From contig CALNYX010000017.1 in NCBI GenBank assembly GCA_942490925.1, positions 62,001 to 126,000 on the forward strand: a stretch of DNA of 64,000 nucleotides. Direction: 5' to 3'. The stretch comes from CALNYX01 sp942490925. GTDB lineage: Bacteria; Chlamydiota; Chlamydiia; Chlamydiales; JAAKFR01. Shown piece by piece: positions 7,031 through 15,530 of this stretch; position 1 is the first letter of the stretch, and each line of letters opens with the position of its first letter. The notes beneath the pieces were generated by a model that was given only the letters and a program-made list of their open reading frames with translations, did not search any database and was not told the DNA's origin. Made by a program: the position numbers and the translations under genes.

Positions 7031-8223
7031 GAGCTTATGACATCAAGCTTGCTGAAGATACAATTAGTGAAACAGAGCTATCTGACCTTGCAGCGTGGAT
7101 TGTTTCCGGAGCTAGGTTAACTAAGGGGAGTTTAACCAAGAAGTTCGAACAACAGTTTGCTCACTACCTTGGGACAAAGTATGCAGTCTATGTCAATAGC
7201 GGCTCATCTGCCAACCTACTCATGTTAAGCTCACTTGTAGAAGGAGGCTATCTAGATAGAAAAGTGGCAATTGTTCCTGCAGTGTCGTGGATTACGACAC
7301 TTTCACCTTTTTTGCAACTAGGATTCGAAACGCATCTATGTGATTCAGAGATGGATACACTTGGTATGGATCCGGAGCATTTTGAAGCATTGTGCAAAAA
7401 ACATCGTCCCTCAGTAGCAATCCTCGTACATGTTTTAGGCCATTCAAACAAAATGGAGCAGCTGCTTGAGATTTGTGAAAGATACAACGTGATTCTTCTA
7501 GAAGACTCTTGTGAGGCATTAGGTACAACTCATCAAAATAGCAAGCTTGGAAGTCTTGGCAAGGCAGGGTCCTTTTCATTTTATTATGGGCATCATCTCT
7601 CGACAATTGAAGGGGGAATGGTAACGACGAATGATAACAAGCTCTATAACTACATGCTTTCAATAAGGTCACATGGTTGGGCAAGAGATGTTGAGGATGC
7701 TTATAAAACAGAGTGGTCTGATGCATTTAACGTGGATGAGTGCAGAGACCTATACACCTTCTACAATACAGGGTTTAACTTGCGCTCGACAGATCTAAAT
7801 GCTTTTCTAGGCATCTCACAGCTAAAGAAAGTGGATGCGATTGTCCAAGCTCGAGAGCAAAATTTTAAACAGTATGCCCATAAATTAGGTGAGAAATTTT
7901 ATGTTCAGCAGAGCAAATGCGGAACCTTATCGAGTTTTGCTTACGGAACCTTTGTCGAAAACCGCCAAGAAGTTTACCGCCATTTACTCAGCAAAAATAT
8001 TGAGTCACGCCCTCTGATATGTGGGAGTTTAGGTCGGCAACCCTTTTGGATTAAGCGCTTTGGTGCTACACATTTGCCTGTTGCAGATCAAGTTCATGAT
8101 TATGGAATCTACTTGCCTAACCATCTGCAGCTCAACTCGGATAAAATTGATTATATCACAGATTGTTTTAGTGAAGTTGCTATCCCAAAATCTGTTAATC
8201 AGCAGCTTATTAAAACTTCTTAG
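7027..8223 (+). CDS. DegT/DnrJ-fold PLP enzyme with His in place of the PLP lysine (ColD/E1-like dehydratase)
   Basis: The 398-aa protein has the fold-type-I sugar aminotransferase frame: V-N-S-G-S-S-A-N, L-L-E-D-S-C-E-A-L-G, and S-F-S-F-Y-Y-G followed by an E-G-G-M-V-T-T motif. At the lysine that normally binds PLP it has histidine (H189-H190). In GDP-4-keto-6-deoxymannose 3-dehydratase (ColD) and the CDP-sugar E1 dehydrase that same change marks enzymes that use PMP to remove the 3-hydroxyl. I therefore infer a 3-deoxysugar dehydratase rather than a transaminase. It is coupled to the GT2 gene by ATGA. Confidence 0.75.
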   Translation: MRAYDIKLAEDTISETELSDLAAWIVSGARLTKGSLTKKFEQQFAHYLGTKYAVYVNSGSSANLLMLSSLVEGGYLDRKVAIVPAVSWITTLSPFLQLGFETHLCDSEMDTLGMDPEHFEALCKKHRPSVAILVHVLGHSNKMEQLLEICERYNVILLEDSCEALGTTHQNSKLGSLGKAGSFSFYYGHHLSTIEGGMVTTNDNKLYNYMLSIRSHGWARDVEDAYKTEWSDAFNVDECRDLYTFYNTGFNLRSTDLNAFLGISQLKKVDAIVQAREQNFKQYAHKLGEKFYVQQSKCGTLSSFAYGTFVENRQEVYRHLLSKNIESRPLICGSLGRQPFWIKRFGATHLPVADQVHDYGIYLPNHLQLNSDKIDYITDCFSEVAIPKSVNQQLIKTS

Positions 8224-8307
8224 GGAGCTCAGAGTTGCAATCGTGGTCATTATTCTTGGAAGAAAAATAAAATGTAAGGTAGGATCGTTCTCAAAAAGGA
8301 GACTTTC

Positions 8308-8934
8308 ATGACATTCACCCTTCCAGAACTTCCCTATGCTTACGATGCACTTGAACCAGTTATCAGCGCTGAGATCATGCAAATTCATCATCAAAAGCAT
8401 CACAATGCTTATGTCACGAACCTCAATGCTGCCCTTAAAAAGTATGCAGAAGCTGAGAGTAAAGGGGATTTGGATGCGATGATTGCCTTGCAACCAGCTA
8501 TCCGCTTCAATGGAGGTGGGCATCTCAATCACTCTCTTTTCTGGGAAAATTTGGCTCCAAAGAGCGATGCTGGAGGCGAGCCTCCTCATAAAGAGCTTGC
8601 CGATGCCATCGATGCTCGTTTTGGTTCCCTCGAAGCTTTCATTGAAAAATTTAATAGCAAAACGGGGCCTGTTCAAGGCTCTGGCTGGGGCTGGCTCTGC
8701 TTTTCTAAGGAGAGTAAAAATCTGATGATTATGACATGTGCCAACCAAGATCCACTATTTGCCACCACAACACTGATTCCTCTTCTAGGGATTGATGTCT
8801 GGGAGCATGCCTACTACCTCCAATACAAGAATGCCCGCCCAGAATATCTAAAAAATATTTGGCAAGTAATTAACTGGGCTGTTGTCTCTGAGCGCTACGC
8901 TAAGGCCAAGACATGCTGTGGTTGCAGTCATTGA
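8308..8934 (+). CDS. sodA: Superoxide dismutase (Mn/Fe type)
   Basis: Converts superoxide to hydrogen peroxide and oxygen. The metal ligands fit the family: H27 in I-H-H-Q-K-H-H, H75 in N-H-S-L-F-W, and D163 and H167 in [15 protein letters not shown] before the second ligand favours manganese. A perfect A-A-G-G-A-G precedes the ATG. The protein is 208 aa and ends in an unusual C-C-G-C-S-H tail. Its place before accD matches CT294-CT293. Confidence 0.95.
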   Translation: MTFTLPELPYAYDALEPVISAEIMQIHHQKHHNAYVTNLNAALKKYAEAESKGDLDAMIALQPAIRFNGGGHLNHSLFWENLAPKSDAGGEPPHKELADAIDARFGSLEAFIEKFNSKTGPVQGSGWGWLCFSKESKNLMIMTCANQDPLFATTTLIPLLGIDVWEHAYYLQYKNARPEYLKNIWQVINWAVVSERYAKAKTCCGCSH

Positions 8935-8960
8935 CTGGATGCCCATTAATAGGGTATAAT
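8931..8960 (+). promoter_or_regulatory. Strong promoter for accD, predicting a near-leaderless mRNA
   Basis: TTGACT (8931-8936), 18 bases, then a perfect TATAAT (8955-8960). Transcription would begin near 8966-8968, only a base or two before the accD ATG at 8969, and no Shine-Dalgarno sequence is present. The -35 box overlaps the last codons of sodA. Confidence 0.6.
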
Positions 8961-8968
8961 GGTTGATT

Positions 8969-9811
8969 ATGCGATTATTTTCTCGGGATAAACCGAAAAT
9001 CAAGATTCAGAAAGAGAAGGCCGACGGGTTTAGCGGGTGGCTGAAATGCACCCATTGTCAGGAGATGATCCATGCCAATGAGCTCAAGGGGAATAGCAAT
9101 TGCTGCCCTAAGTGCGACTACCACTACCGCCTCTCTGCCAAAAAACGAATCGAAAGCATTGTTGACAAGGATTCTTTTGAATTGCTCTTCGATGAGATCA
9201 AACCTGTTGATGCCTTAGAATTCGTTGATAGCGAGCCCTACCCAGATCGCCTTGAGAGATCAAAGGAGCGTTCGGGCAACTCAGAGGGGATCATGACAGG
9301 TCGCTGCCTGATCGACCAAAAGCCCGTCGCTCTAGCCGTTTTTGACTTCAACTTTATGGCTGGCTCAATGGGGTCAGTTGTGGGGGAGCGACTCACTCGT
9401 CTAATCGAGTATGCCCTTCAAGAAAAAATTCCTTTAATTACCGTTTCGGCTTCTGGGGGGGCTCGCATGCAAGAGTCGATTCTCTCACTTATGCAGATGG
9501 CCAAAACCTCAGCAGCCCTTGCTAAGCTCCATGAAGCTCGCATTCCCTACATCTCAGTTTTGACCAATCCAACGTCAGGTGGAGTGACAGCTTCGTTTGC
9601 ATCGCTTGGAGATATCATCATTGCAGAGCCTCAAGCGCTCATCTGTTTTGCAGGCCCACGTGTTGTAGAGCAAGTGATTCGACAAAAACTCCCTCCTGGG
9701 GCGCAGAAGTCAGAATTCTTGCTTGAGCACGGAATGATCGATTGCATCGTTACACGTCACGAGATGCAGAAAAAACTCGCTCTTTTCTTAGACTATTTGA
9801 TTGACAGTTGA
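8969..9811 (+). CDS. accD: Acetyl-CoA carboxylase carboxyltransferase subunit beta
   Basis: With AccA, this subunit transfers the carboxyl group from biotin to acetyl-CoA, the first step of fatty acid synthesis. A four-cysteine zinc ribbon (C-T-H-C ... C-P-K-C) lies in the first 50 residues. The carboxyltransferase core has [10 protein letters not shown] and [12 protein letters not shown] use the ATG at 8969 rather than the upstream TTG. Length of 280 aa is normal. The biotin operon in this window would supply the cofactor of this complex. Confidence 0.95.
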   Translation: MRLFSRDKPKIKIQKEKADGFSGWLKCTHCQEMIHANELKGNSNCCPKCDYHYRLSAKKRIESIVDKDSFELLFDEIKPVDALEFVDSEPYPDRLERSKERSGNSEGIMTGRCLIDQKPVALAVFDFNFMAGSMGSVVGERLTRLIEYALQEKIPLITVSASGGARMQESILSLMQMAKTSAALAKLHEARIPYISVLTNPTSGGVTASFASLGDIIIAEPQALICFAGPRVVEQVIRQKLPPGAQKSEFLLEHGMIDCIVTRHEMQKKLALFLDYLIDS

Positions 9812-9824
9812 TCCTGATTTGTAC

Positions 9825-10277
9825 ATGATCCATCCCATGGATTTAGAAGTACTAGTCAATGCTCAAGAAGACGTTTCTATGCCCGTCTATTCATCAGAAG
9901 AGGCTGCTGGAGCAGATGTGCGTGCTCATCTCAAAGAAGCAGTGGTCCTTGCAGCTGGCGAGTCAACGCTTATCCCAACAGGTCTTCACTTTGAAATTCC
10001 AACCGGCTTTGAATTACAGATTCGTCCACGTAGTGGCCTTGCGCTCAAACACCAAATCACACTCCTCAATACTCCTGCTACAATCGACTCCGATTATCGC
10101 GGTGAAATCAAGGTGATCCTGATCAATCACGGGAAAAAACCATTCGTTATTGAACCCAATATGCGTATCGCCCAATTTGTATTTGCCCCTGTCTGCCGCG
10201 CCTCTTTTATTCGTGCAGAGGCTCTTTCTGAGAGTGGAAGAGGGTCGGGCGGTTTTGGACACACAGGACTGAACTGA
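9825..10277 (+). CDS. dut: Deoxyuridine 5'-triphosphate nucleotidohydrolase
   Basis: Hydrolyses dUTP, keeping uracil out of DNA and providing dUMP. The trimeric dUTPase motifs are present in order: [27 protein letters not shown], and the glycine-rich tail G-S-G-G-F-G-H-T-G. The tail has His where Ser or Thr is common. The ATG at 9825 (M-I-H-P-M-D) is chosen because an upstream TTG overlaps accD; the ATG at 9837 is also possible. It is the CT292 counterpart. Confidence 0.92.
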   Translation: MIHPMDLEVLVNAQEDVSMPVYSSEEAAGADVRAHLKEAVVLAAGESTLIPTGLHFEIPTGFELQIRPRSGLALKHQITLLNTPATIDSDYRGEIKVILINHGKKPFVIEPNMRIAQFVFAPVCRASFIRAEALSESGRGSGGFGHTGLN

Positions 10278-10282
10278 CTACC

Positions 10283-10765
10283 ATGTTTCCCAACCGCTCT
10301 TCTGATCGAAATCAGCTCATCATTTCCAAGTATTTGGATCCCAAACTCATACTCTCTTTAGATGAAGTTGATGAAAGAAACGCGGCTCTTCAGCTCCTTG
10401 TCGAAAGACTAGACGCAGCGCATAAACTCAAGGACCGACAGATCTTTTACGATGCGATTCTCCAAAGAGAACAGATCGTTTCAACAGGCATTGGGATGGG
10501 CGTTGCGGTTCCACACGCTAAGCTTCCTGGTTACAAAACCTTTTTTATTGCAATCGGCGTTCACCAAAAGGGGATTGCTTGGGATGCACTTGATGGATTG
10601 CCTGTCCGCCTTGTCTTCATGATTGGCGGCCCAGACGATCAACAGACTGAATATCTACAACTTCTTTCTCATCTGACACTTGCAATTAAGGACGAAGAGC
10701 GTCGAAAAAAAATGTTGCAATTGAAAAATCCAGAAGACATGATGGCCCTCTTCAAGGGGATCTAA
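10283..10765 (+). CDS. ptsN: PTS IIA-Ntr-like protein
   Basis: A 160-aa EIIA(Ntr) domain, normally the last phosphate acceptor of the nitrogen-linked phosphotransferase relay and a regulator rather than a sugar importer. The phosphorylatable histidine is H78 in G-V-A-V-P-H-A-K. The downstream L-S-H-L-T block is typical. No EI or HPr gene is in the window. It starts 5 bases after dut and is followed by a second, HTH-bearing copy, as in CT291-CT290. Confidence 0.88.
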   Translation: MFPNRSSDRNQLIISKYLDPKLILSLDEVDERNAALQLLVERLDAAHKLKDRQIFYDAILQREQIVSTGIGMGVAVPHAKLPGYKTFFIAIGVHQKGIAWDALDGLPVRLVFMIGGPDDQQTEYLQLLSHLTLAIKDEERRKKMLQLKNPEDMMALFKGI

Positions 10766-10786
10766 AAAAAAAATACGGATAGATTC

Positions 10787-11437
10787 ATGGATTTAAAGGT
10801 CAAAGATGTCGCTGAGTTACTCTCTTTTTCGGAGGAGAAAATTCACAATTTAATTTCTGAAGGAAGTCTTCCTGCTTACCGTCTTAATAATGAATACCTA
10901 TTCAATCGGATGGAGATTGAAGAGTGGCTTTTACAAGAGAAGATAGAGATTGCGGGCAGCGGCAACATGCAATTTAGTCTTTTCAGAGCGCTATACCGAG
11001 GTGGCGTGATGCGCAATGTGAAGGGGGAGACAAAAGAAGAAGTTTTCCATGCTGTCATGCAAGAGATGAGCAACCGTTTTGATCTTGATGCCGACGTGTT
11101 GACAGAGCTCTTTTTAGATCGAGAAAAGATGATGCCAACAACTTTAGGGCACGGAATTGGTGTACCACATACGCGTGACTTTTTGCTCGACACACACTTC
11201 GATGTAATCTTTGTGGCCTACTTAGACAAGCCACTTGAATATGGCGCCTTAGATGCAGAGCCCGTGCAGACACTCTTCTTTCTATTTGCGGCTCAAGATC
11301 GCAATCACCTCAATTTGTTGGCAAAAATTGCACATCTAAGCTCAAGCGAGAAGAGTCGCAGCTTCTACAAGACTCAGCCTTCAAAAGAAGATTTACTTGA
11401 CTATGTCAAGGAGTGGGAAGGTCAACTCAAGCATTAA
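10787..11437 (+). CDS. HTH plus PTS IIA-Ntr fusion protein
   Basis: Residues 1-50 look like a small MerR/excisionase-type DNA-binding domain (L-K-V-K-D-V-A-E-L-L, then Y-R-L-N-N-E-Y-L-F-N-R-M-E-I-E-E-W-L). Residues about 65-215 form an EIIA(Ntr) domain with H128 in G-I-G-V-P-H-T-R-D. Phosphorylation of H128 could tune DNA binding; that is inference. It matches the second of the paired ptsN genes (CT290) by position. No clear ribosome-binding site is seen. Confidence 0.8.
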   Translation: MDLKVKDVAELLSFSEEKIHNLISEGSLPAYRLNNEYLFNRMEIEEWLLQEKIEIAGSGNMQFSLFRALYRGGVMRNVKGETKEEVFHAVMQEMSNRFDLDADVLTELFLDREKMMPTTLGHGIGVPHTRDFLLDTHFDVIFVAYLDKPLEYGALDAEPVQTLFFLFAAQDRNHLNLLAKIAHLSSSEKSRSFYKTQPSKEDLLDYVKEWEGQLKH

Positions 11438-11502
11438 CTTGACAATGGCCAATTAACATCTATTCAGAGTTTTCTTTAGTTCCCTTCATTTTGCCCAAGT
11501 TC

Positions 11503-11508
11503 TATAAT
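11503..11508 (+). promoter_or_regulatory. -10 element for mnmA
   Basis: A perfect TATAAT lies 10 bases before the mnmA ATG, so the 5' leader would be only a few bases. The -35 region is weak (TTCCCT at 17-base spacing). There is no Shine-Dalgarno sequence, which again points to a very short leader, as at accD. Confidence 0.4.
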
Positions 11509-11518
11509 CGCTGGCATT

Positions 11519-12568
11519 ATGAAAAAGACAGTTGTTGTAGGGATGTCTGGTGGGGTCGACTCCTCGGTCACAGCCCTCCTTTGTAAGGAGAGGGGCTACC
11601 GAGTTATCGGCCTTTTTATGCGTAATTGGGAGGAGGATGACAAGTGTCCTGCTACTGCCGATTATGAAGATGCTATGGCTGTTGCTGGCGCTCTAGATAT
11701 TCCTTGTTACACCGTCAATTTCGCCCAAGAATATTGGGATGGAGTCTTTTCCCGCTGTCTCAAAGATTATGCAGCTGGCTATACACCTAATCCAGATATT
11801 CTTTGTAACAAAGAGATCAAATTCAATATTTTCCTTAAAAAAGCTCTCGATCTTGGTGCTGACTACCTAGCTACCGGACACTACTGCCGTGTGATACGCA
11901 AGGGGAGTAAATATTCTCTTGGAAGAGGGATTGACACCAACAAAGACCAGAGCTATTTTCTCTATACACTAAAAGAAGAAACTTTGAAAAAGGTGCTATT
12001 TCCTGTTGGGGATCTCACAAAAAAAGAGGTGAGAGATCTAGCCATGACTGCTAATTTAGCAACGGCTAAGAAACGAGATAGCACAGGGATCTGCTTTGTT
12101 GGTAAGCGAGATTTCAAAGACTTTTTGACCAACTATCTGCCCAAAAAAGAGGGGCGCTTTGAAACCCTTTCAGGCAACACCGTTGGTAAACATGATGGTA
12201 TCGCTTACTACACCATTGGACAGAGGCGAGGACTTGGCATCGGTGGTCCGGGTAAGCCTTGGTATGTCGTTGGCAAAGATGTCGATCGCAACGTTGTACT
12301 CGTCGAGCAAGGGGAAGAGAATCCCGCTCTTTTTGAGAAAAGCCTAGTGGCTTATGAAACGACTTGGGTGAATCGTCCTCCGAAGTTTCCATTCAAATGC
12401 ACAGCTAAAGTGCGTTACCGCTCACCTGATGTTTCCTGCACTATCCTATCACAAGATGTTGATCGCATTGAGGTTGAGTTTGATGAGCCCCAAAAGGCCA
12501 TCACCTCCCACCAATCCATCGTCTTTTATCAAAACCAAATTTGCTTAGGTGGCGCCATCATTGAGTGA
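11519..12568 (+). CDS. mnmA: tRNA-specific 2-thiouridylase
   Basis: Adds sulfur to the wobble uridine of Lys, Glu and Gln tRNAs using ATP. The PP-loop is G-M-S-G-G-V-D-S-S at residues 8-16. The two catalytic cysteines are C96 in D-I-L-C-N-K-E-I and C192 in S-T-G-I-C-F-V-G. The length of 349 aa and the C-terminal beta-barrel region are normal. It is the CT287 counterpart, but in this genome about 10 kb of accessory DNA separates it from clpC. Confidence 0.95.
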   Translation: MKKTVVVGMSGGVDSSVTALLCKERGYRVIGLFMRNWEEDDKCPATADYEDAMAVAGALDIPCYTVNFAQEYWDGVFSRCLKDYAAGYTPNPDILCNKEIKFNIFLKKALDLGADYLATGHYCRVIRKGSKYSLGRGIDTNKDQSYFLYTLKEETLKKVLFPVGDLTKKEVRDLAMTANLATAKKRDSTGICFVGKRDFKDFLTNYLPKKEGRFETLSGNTVGKHDGIAYYTIGQRRGLGIGGPGKPWYVVGKDVDRNVVLVEQGEENPALFEKSLVAYETTWVNRPPKFPFKCTAKVRYRSPDVSCTILSQDVDRIEVEFDEPQKAITSHQSIVFYQNQICLGGAIIE

Positions 12569-12589
12569 TGGGGGCTTTGTCTGAAGGGG

Positions 12590-12849
12590 ATTTTGGATCT
12601 TTTGACCTCATATAAACGATCGCTCGCTTGCTTTGTAGTGAATTCAGTTTCAAAAGCTACAAACTAACCTCATCTTGCTTCATCAGAGATCATGCTCCTT
12701 CTCATTGACTACCAGTAGTCAATATCGAACTCCGCATTTCCTCTGATTTTGCAATCTGAGTCAATTTTGTAGCTTTTGAAATTGAATTCACTACATTACT
12801 CACACTATCTGCGCTCGCGATCGGGTATCTGAAACCAAAATTCCAAAAT
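12590..12849. mobile_element. MITE-like palindromic element, family 1 copy B, with nested insertion
   Basis: This fills the gene-free gap 12569-12880 between the convergent genes mnmA and the FAD oxidase. The outer arms (12590-12627 and 12811-12849) match each other imperfectly over about 38 bases and match the arms of copy A at 5161-5260. The interior equals the copy A spacer interrupted by a second palindromic element at 12634-12795. In RNA it would form a long hairpin and could end transcription from both sides. Confidence 0.65.
12634..12795. mobile_element. Nested palindromic element (162 bp)
   Basis: The arms TGTAGTGAATTCA and TGAATTCACTACA are the ends of an inverted repeat of about 30 bases that continues through TTTCAAAAGCTACAAA with one mismatch. 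The core is imperfectly palindromic and is centred on ATTGACTACCAGTAGTCAAT (12704-12723), which has 9-base arms. It interrupts the copy B spacer, so it arrived after the outer element. No coding capacity. Confidence 0.65.
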
Positions 12850-12880
12850 GTTGTCTATTCATTCTGAATAAAAATGCGTC

Positions 12881-14068
12881 CTATTTCATTTGAGTATAGG
12901 CGTATTGGGCGAAGGAGAGGGAACAGGTGAAAGCTGGAGAAACGGCGTTGAGAATGTGTGTGCTGCGTTTATCCCCCTCAATGACAAAATCTTGAACGAG
13001 CTGACTCGTTTTTTTATGCAGCAACTGCGCGCGGATACCTGGCTTTGTGAACTCAGTAAAGCCTTCAGGGTCAATCGAAGGGATCATTTTTTGCGCAAGA
13101 GAGACAAAATAGCTGCGGCGATATTTGCGCATCTCTTCAAAAGCAAGGTTTCGAAAGCCAAATGCATTGCTTGCAAAGAGTTTGGCTTCATAACCGAGGA
13201 TATTGAAAACCTCAAGGGCATGGAAGCGCGCTAGGCCTGCATAATTCTCACGCCAAAAAGCGGGGATAGCTGTCGGCCCTATCTTAATATCGCCTGAGGC
13301 AGTTTTGGTGAAGTGCACGCCAAGGAAGGGGTTATTGAGATTTGGCACGGGATAGATGTTGGTTTTGACATCACTCTTGTTCTTTGTGTACTTCAAATAG
13401 AGTCCCTTGAAGGGAAGAATGGTATACTCTTTTCCAAAGCCATAATCTTTGGCAATTTTGTCAGCATAGAGCCCAGCGCAGTTGATCAAATGCTTCGCTT
13501 GAAAGTTGCCTCGGCTCGTTTCAATCACTGTTTGCCACCGTCCCATGTAAAGTGTATCGAATGAGAATTCGACGCCCTGGGCTAACAAATCCTCTTTGAG
13601 ATGATGACACACTAGCTTCGGATCAATACTTGCTGTGGTAGGGGAGTAGAGTGCTTGCTTGTGTGTTGCGACATTTGGTTCAATCTCCTGCGCATGCTCT
13701 TTGCTAATCAACTGAACTTGTGCACCATTTTGATCCCCACGTTTTTTAAGCTCGTGCAATTGCTCGAGTTCATGTGCATTTTGAGCAACTACGAGCTTAC
13801 CACATGCATTGATCGGAATGCCTTTATCCTGGCAATAAGCTTTTAGCATTGTATTGCCTTGGGCAGTGAGCCGCGCTTTTAGACTGTTTGAGGTGTAGTA
13901 AAAGCCAGCATGTAAGACGCCGCTGTTACGTCCTGAGGCATGCTCAGCCTCCTGTTTCTCTTTTTCAAGAATGAGAATAGAAGCTTTTGGATGGTGTTTG
14001 CGAATTTCTCGTGTAAGGGCAAGACCGAGAACTCCAGCACCAATTATAATAAAGTCATACTTCTGCAT
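12881..14068 (-). CDS. lhgO: FAD-dependent L-2-hydroxyglutarate oxidase family protein
   Basis: The 395-aa product begins D-F-I-I-I-G-A-G-V-L-G-L-A-L, the FAD-binding fold, and continues H-A-S-G-R-N-S-G-V-L-H-A-G, which is typical of the LhgO/YgaF branch of DAO-type oxidases. G-P-T-A-I-P-A and the final A-V-S-P-A-F-T-C-S-L are also family-like. Such enzymes oxidise L-2-hydroxyglutarate to 2-oxoglutarate and pass electrons to the membrane. It is absent from the core chlamydial order I recall here, so it is accessory. The gene name is by similarity only. Confidence 0.8.
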   Translation of the reverse strand: MQKYDFIIIGAGVLGLALTREIRKHHPKASILILEKEKQEAEHASGRNSGVLHAGFYYTSNSLKARLTAQGNTMLKAYCQDKGIPINACGKLVVAQNAHELEQLHELKKRGDQNGAQVQLISKEHAQEIEPNVATHKQALYSPTTASIDPKLVCHHLKEDLLAQGVEFSFDTLYMGRWQTVIETSRGNFQAKHLINCAGLYADKIAKDYGFGKEYTILPFKGLYLKYTKNKSDVKTNIYPVPNLNNPFLGVHFTKTASGDIKIGPTAIPAFWRENYAGLARFHALEVFNILGYEAKLFASNAFGFRNLAFEEMRKYRRSYFVSLAQKMIPSIDPEGFTEFTKPGIRAQLLHKKTSQLVQDFVIEGDKRSTHILNAVSPAFTCSLSFAQYAYTQMK

Positions 14069-14119
14069 GGGGAAATAGGTTAGCGTAGGGTTAGATGAAT
14101 GTCAAACTGATGACACTAT

Positions 14120-15334
14120 CTAGTATAGCAATCCAAATAGGTATAAAGGGATGGTCTGCTTTGTACCAACAAGAATATCATCTGCAATGACAAACCCATT
14201 TGGTTCACCTTTAATTTGCTTGGTGTTTTTATTTTTACCACCTACCTCAAAAATGGAATCTTTGATTTTGAAATCTCCTTTTTTGCTGTGATAAATGGGA
14301 ATGCCTATATTTTGGATTTGATTAACAATAAACGTTTCACGCACTTTTCCTCTCGCTTGATCGGGTACGAGTGCAGTATAGGCCATATGAATGAGATTGG
14401 TATTCTCGGGGTACATTTTGATTGGATTTTTCAATGAGGCTTGTCCAGAGCTGCTCGTATAAATGAAACGGATTAACCCAGCTTGCTGCAGATATCTCAA
14501 ATAGTTAGAAACAGTCTCAAAGTCTTTACCTAAAATTTTAGCTAGTTTTGAAGCATTGAGCTCTCCTGGGCAAGAGTTGATCACAAACTTGAATAGTTTC
14601 TCAATGATAGAAAGTGAAGTTGTTTTCAAAGAGTGCAACGTTCCAATATCCTCATAGACTGTCATCTGAACAGCATTCTCTAAAGATTGAAACCGCTCAT
14701 GATCTTGTGTGAATCCCTGAAAAAAAGGATAGTATCCAATTTTGATATAGGTGTTAAAATGCTTTAAAACTTGTTGCACATCCAAGCTTTGCGCAATTTC
14801 CAAATGCGAGGAAAGGATCTGCTCAAATGTCAAAGGTGCTACAGTTTGTCCACAATAAAATTCCAAATATTCTCGAAATGAAAAGCCGCTTAGATGATGC
14901 AAGAAAACTCTTCGTGACAAGTCATATTTCCCCTGAATTAAATCAATCATCGAGCTTCCAGAAAAGAAAATTTGGAAAGATGAATAGATATCCGCGATAT
15001 TTTTTAACTCTGCTCGCCAATTTGGATATTTATGAATCTCATCGATGCAAAGTAGACGAACATCTGTCTGTTTGTAGAGGTAGTCGATAAGATCAATCAA
15101 CTTATTTTCCAGAAAGAAGAGATTGTCTGCGGAGATATAGAGAGCCTTTCTTTTTTTTGCCCCGTTATCAATGGCATAGCGGATAAGAAAGGTTGTCTTT
15201 CCAGCTCCTCTTGCCCCAACTACTCCAGTAATATTCTTGTTTTTTATAATGGAGTCGAATTGAGCACGCCAGTAGAAGGGCCTTTTTTCAAATTGCTCAA
15301 CAATAATGCGTTGAGTTTCAAATAGTTTTTCCAT
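14120..15334 (-). CDS. AAA ATPase, DUF4143-type
   Basis: A 404-aa protein with Walker A G-A-R-G-A-G-K-T (residues 40-47), Walker B L-L-C-I-D-E-I-H, a following F-F-S-G-S-S sensor region, a winged-helix-like middle (A-S-K-L-A-K-I-L-G...V-S-N-Y-L-R-Y-L) and a C-terminal nuclease-like domain with I-Y-H-S-K-K-G-D-F. Proteins of this plan are common and mobile in bacteria but of uncertain function. A second, divergent member lies at 30534-31676. Its 5' side carries three evenly spaced palindromes, suggesting self-regulation. Confidence 0.8.
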   Translation of the reverse strand: MEKLFETQRIIVEQFEKRPFYWRAQFDSIIKNKNITGVVGARGAGKTTFLIRYAIDNGAKKRKALYISADNLFFLENKLIDLIDYLYKQTDVRLLCIDEIHKYPNWRAELKNIADIYSSFQIFFSGSSMIDLIQGKYDLSRRVFLHHLSGFSFREYLEFYCGQTVAPLTFEQILSSHLEIAQSLDVQQVLKHFNTYIKIGYYPFFQGFTQDHERFQSLENAVQMTVYEDIGTLHSLKTTSLSIIEKLFKFVINSCPGELNASKLAKILGKDFETVSNYLRYLQQAGLIRFIYTSSSGQASLKNPIKMYPENTNLIHMAYTALVPDQARGKVRETFIVNQIQNIGIPIYHSKKGDFKIKDSIFEVGGKNKNTKQIKGEPNGFVIADDILVGTKQTIPLYLFGLLY

Positions 15335-15342
15335 GTAGCCTC

Positions 15343-15429
15343 TATTAGGTTATATCCTAATAATATCATATGTTTTATTAGGCTGCAACCGAATAAAATA
15401 GCCTCAATTATTAGGGTGTAGCCTAATAA
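15343..15429. promoter_or_regulatory. Array of three palindromes phased at 33 bp
   Basis: Three dyads share the form TTATTAGG-N6-CCTAATAA. They lie at 15343-15362 (TATTAGG/CCTAATA), 15373-15398 (TTTTATTAGG/CCGAATAAAA, one mismatch) and 15408-15429 (TTATTAGG/CCTAATAA). Their centres (15352.5, 15385.5, 15418.5) are exactly 33 bases apart, about three helical turns. They sit 9-95 bases upstream of the ATPase start, so cooperative binding of a repressor on one DNA face is a reasonable inference. Confidence 0.7.
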
Positions 15430-15441
15430 TGTGGTTGACTC

Positions 15442-15517
15442 TTTAAGACGACGAGGTCAACTTCGACCTCTTCAAAATCCAACTCACCATCTTTGATTTT
15501 GATGATGTAGTCAGGAA
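15442..15517 (-). pseudogene. Degenerate copy of the clpC 3' end (first of two)
   Basis: Read on the minus strand it encodes a stretch close to the ClpC C-terminus: [17 protein letters not shown], then a degraded V-D-L-V-V-L-K. The shared DNA core CTCACCATCTTTGATTTTGA is identical in all three copies. Like the copy at 20171 it lacks 12 bases present in the intact clpC. Only about 25 codons remain. It lies beside the end of a family 2 MITE and upstream of the biotin operon. Confidence 0.75.
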
Positions 15518-15530
15518 CCTGATGTGTGCA

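Noticed and set aside
8029..8748. Minus-strand ORF of 239 codons across the aminotransferase-fold gene and sodA
   Set aside because: It lies antisense to two well-supported genes and has no recognisable motif.
15343..15429. A short CRISPR array
   Set aside because: The repeats are near-perfect palindromes with conserved 6-base spacers inside each dyad, only three units exist, the intervening DNA is 7-13 bases, and there are no cas genes. Operator sites fit better.
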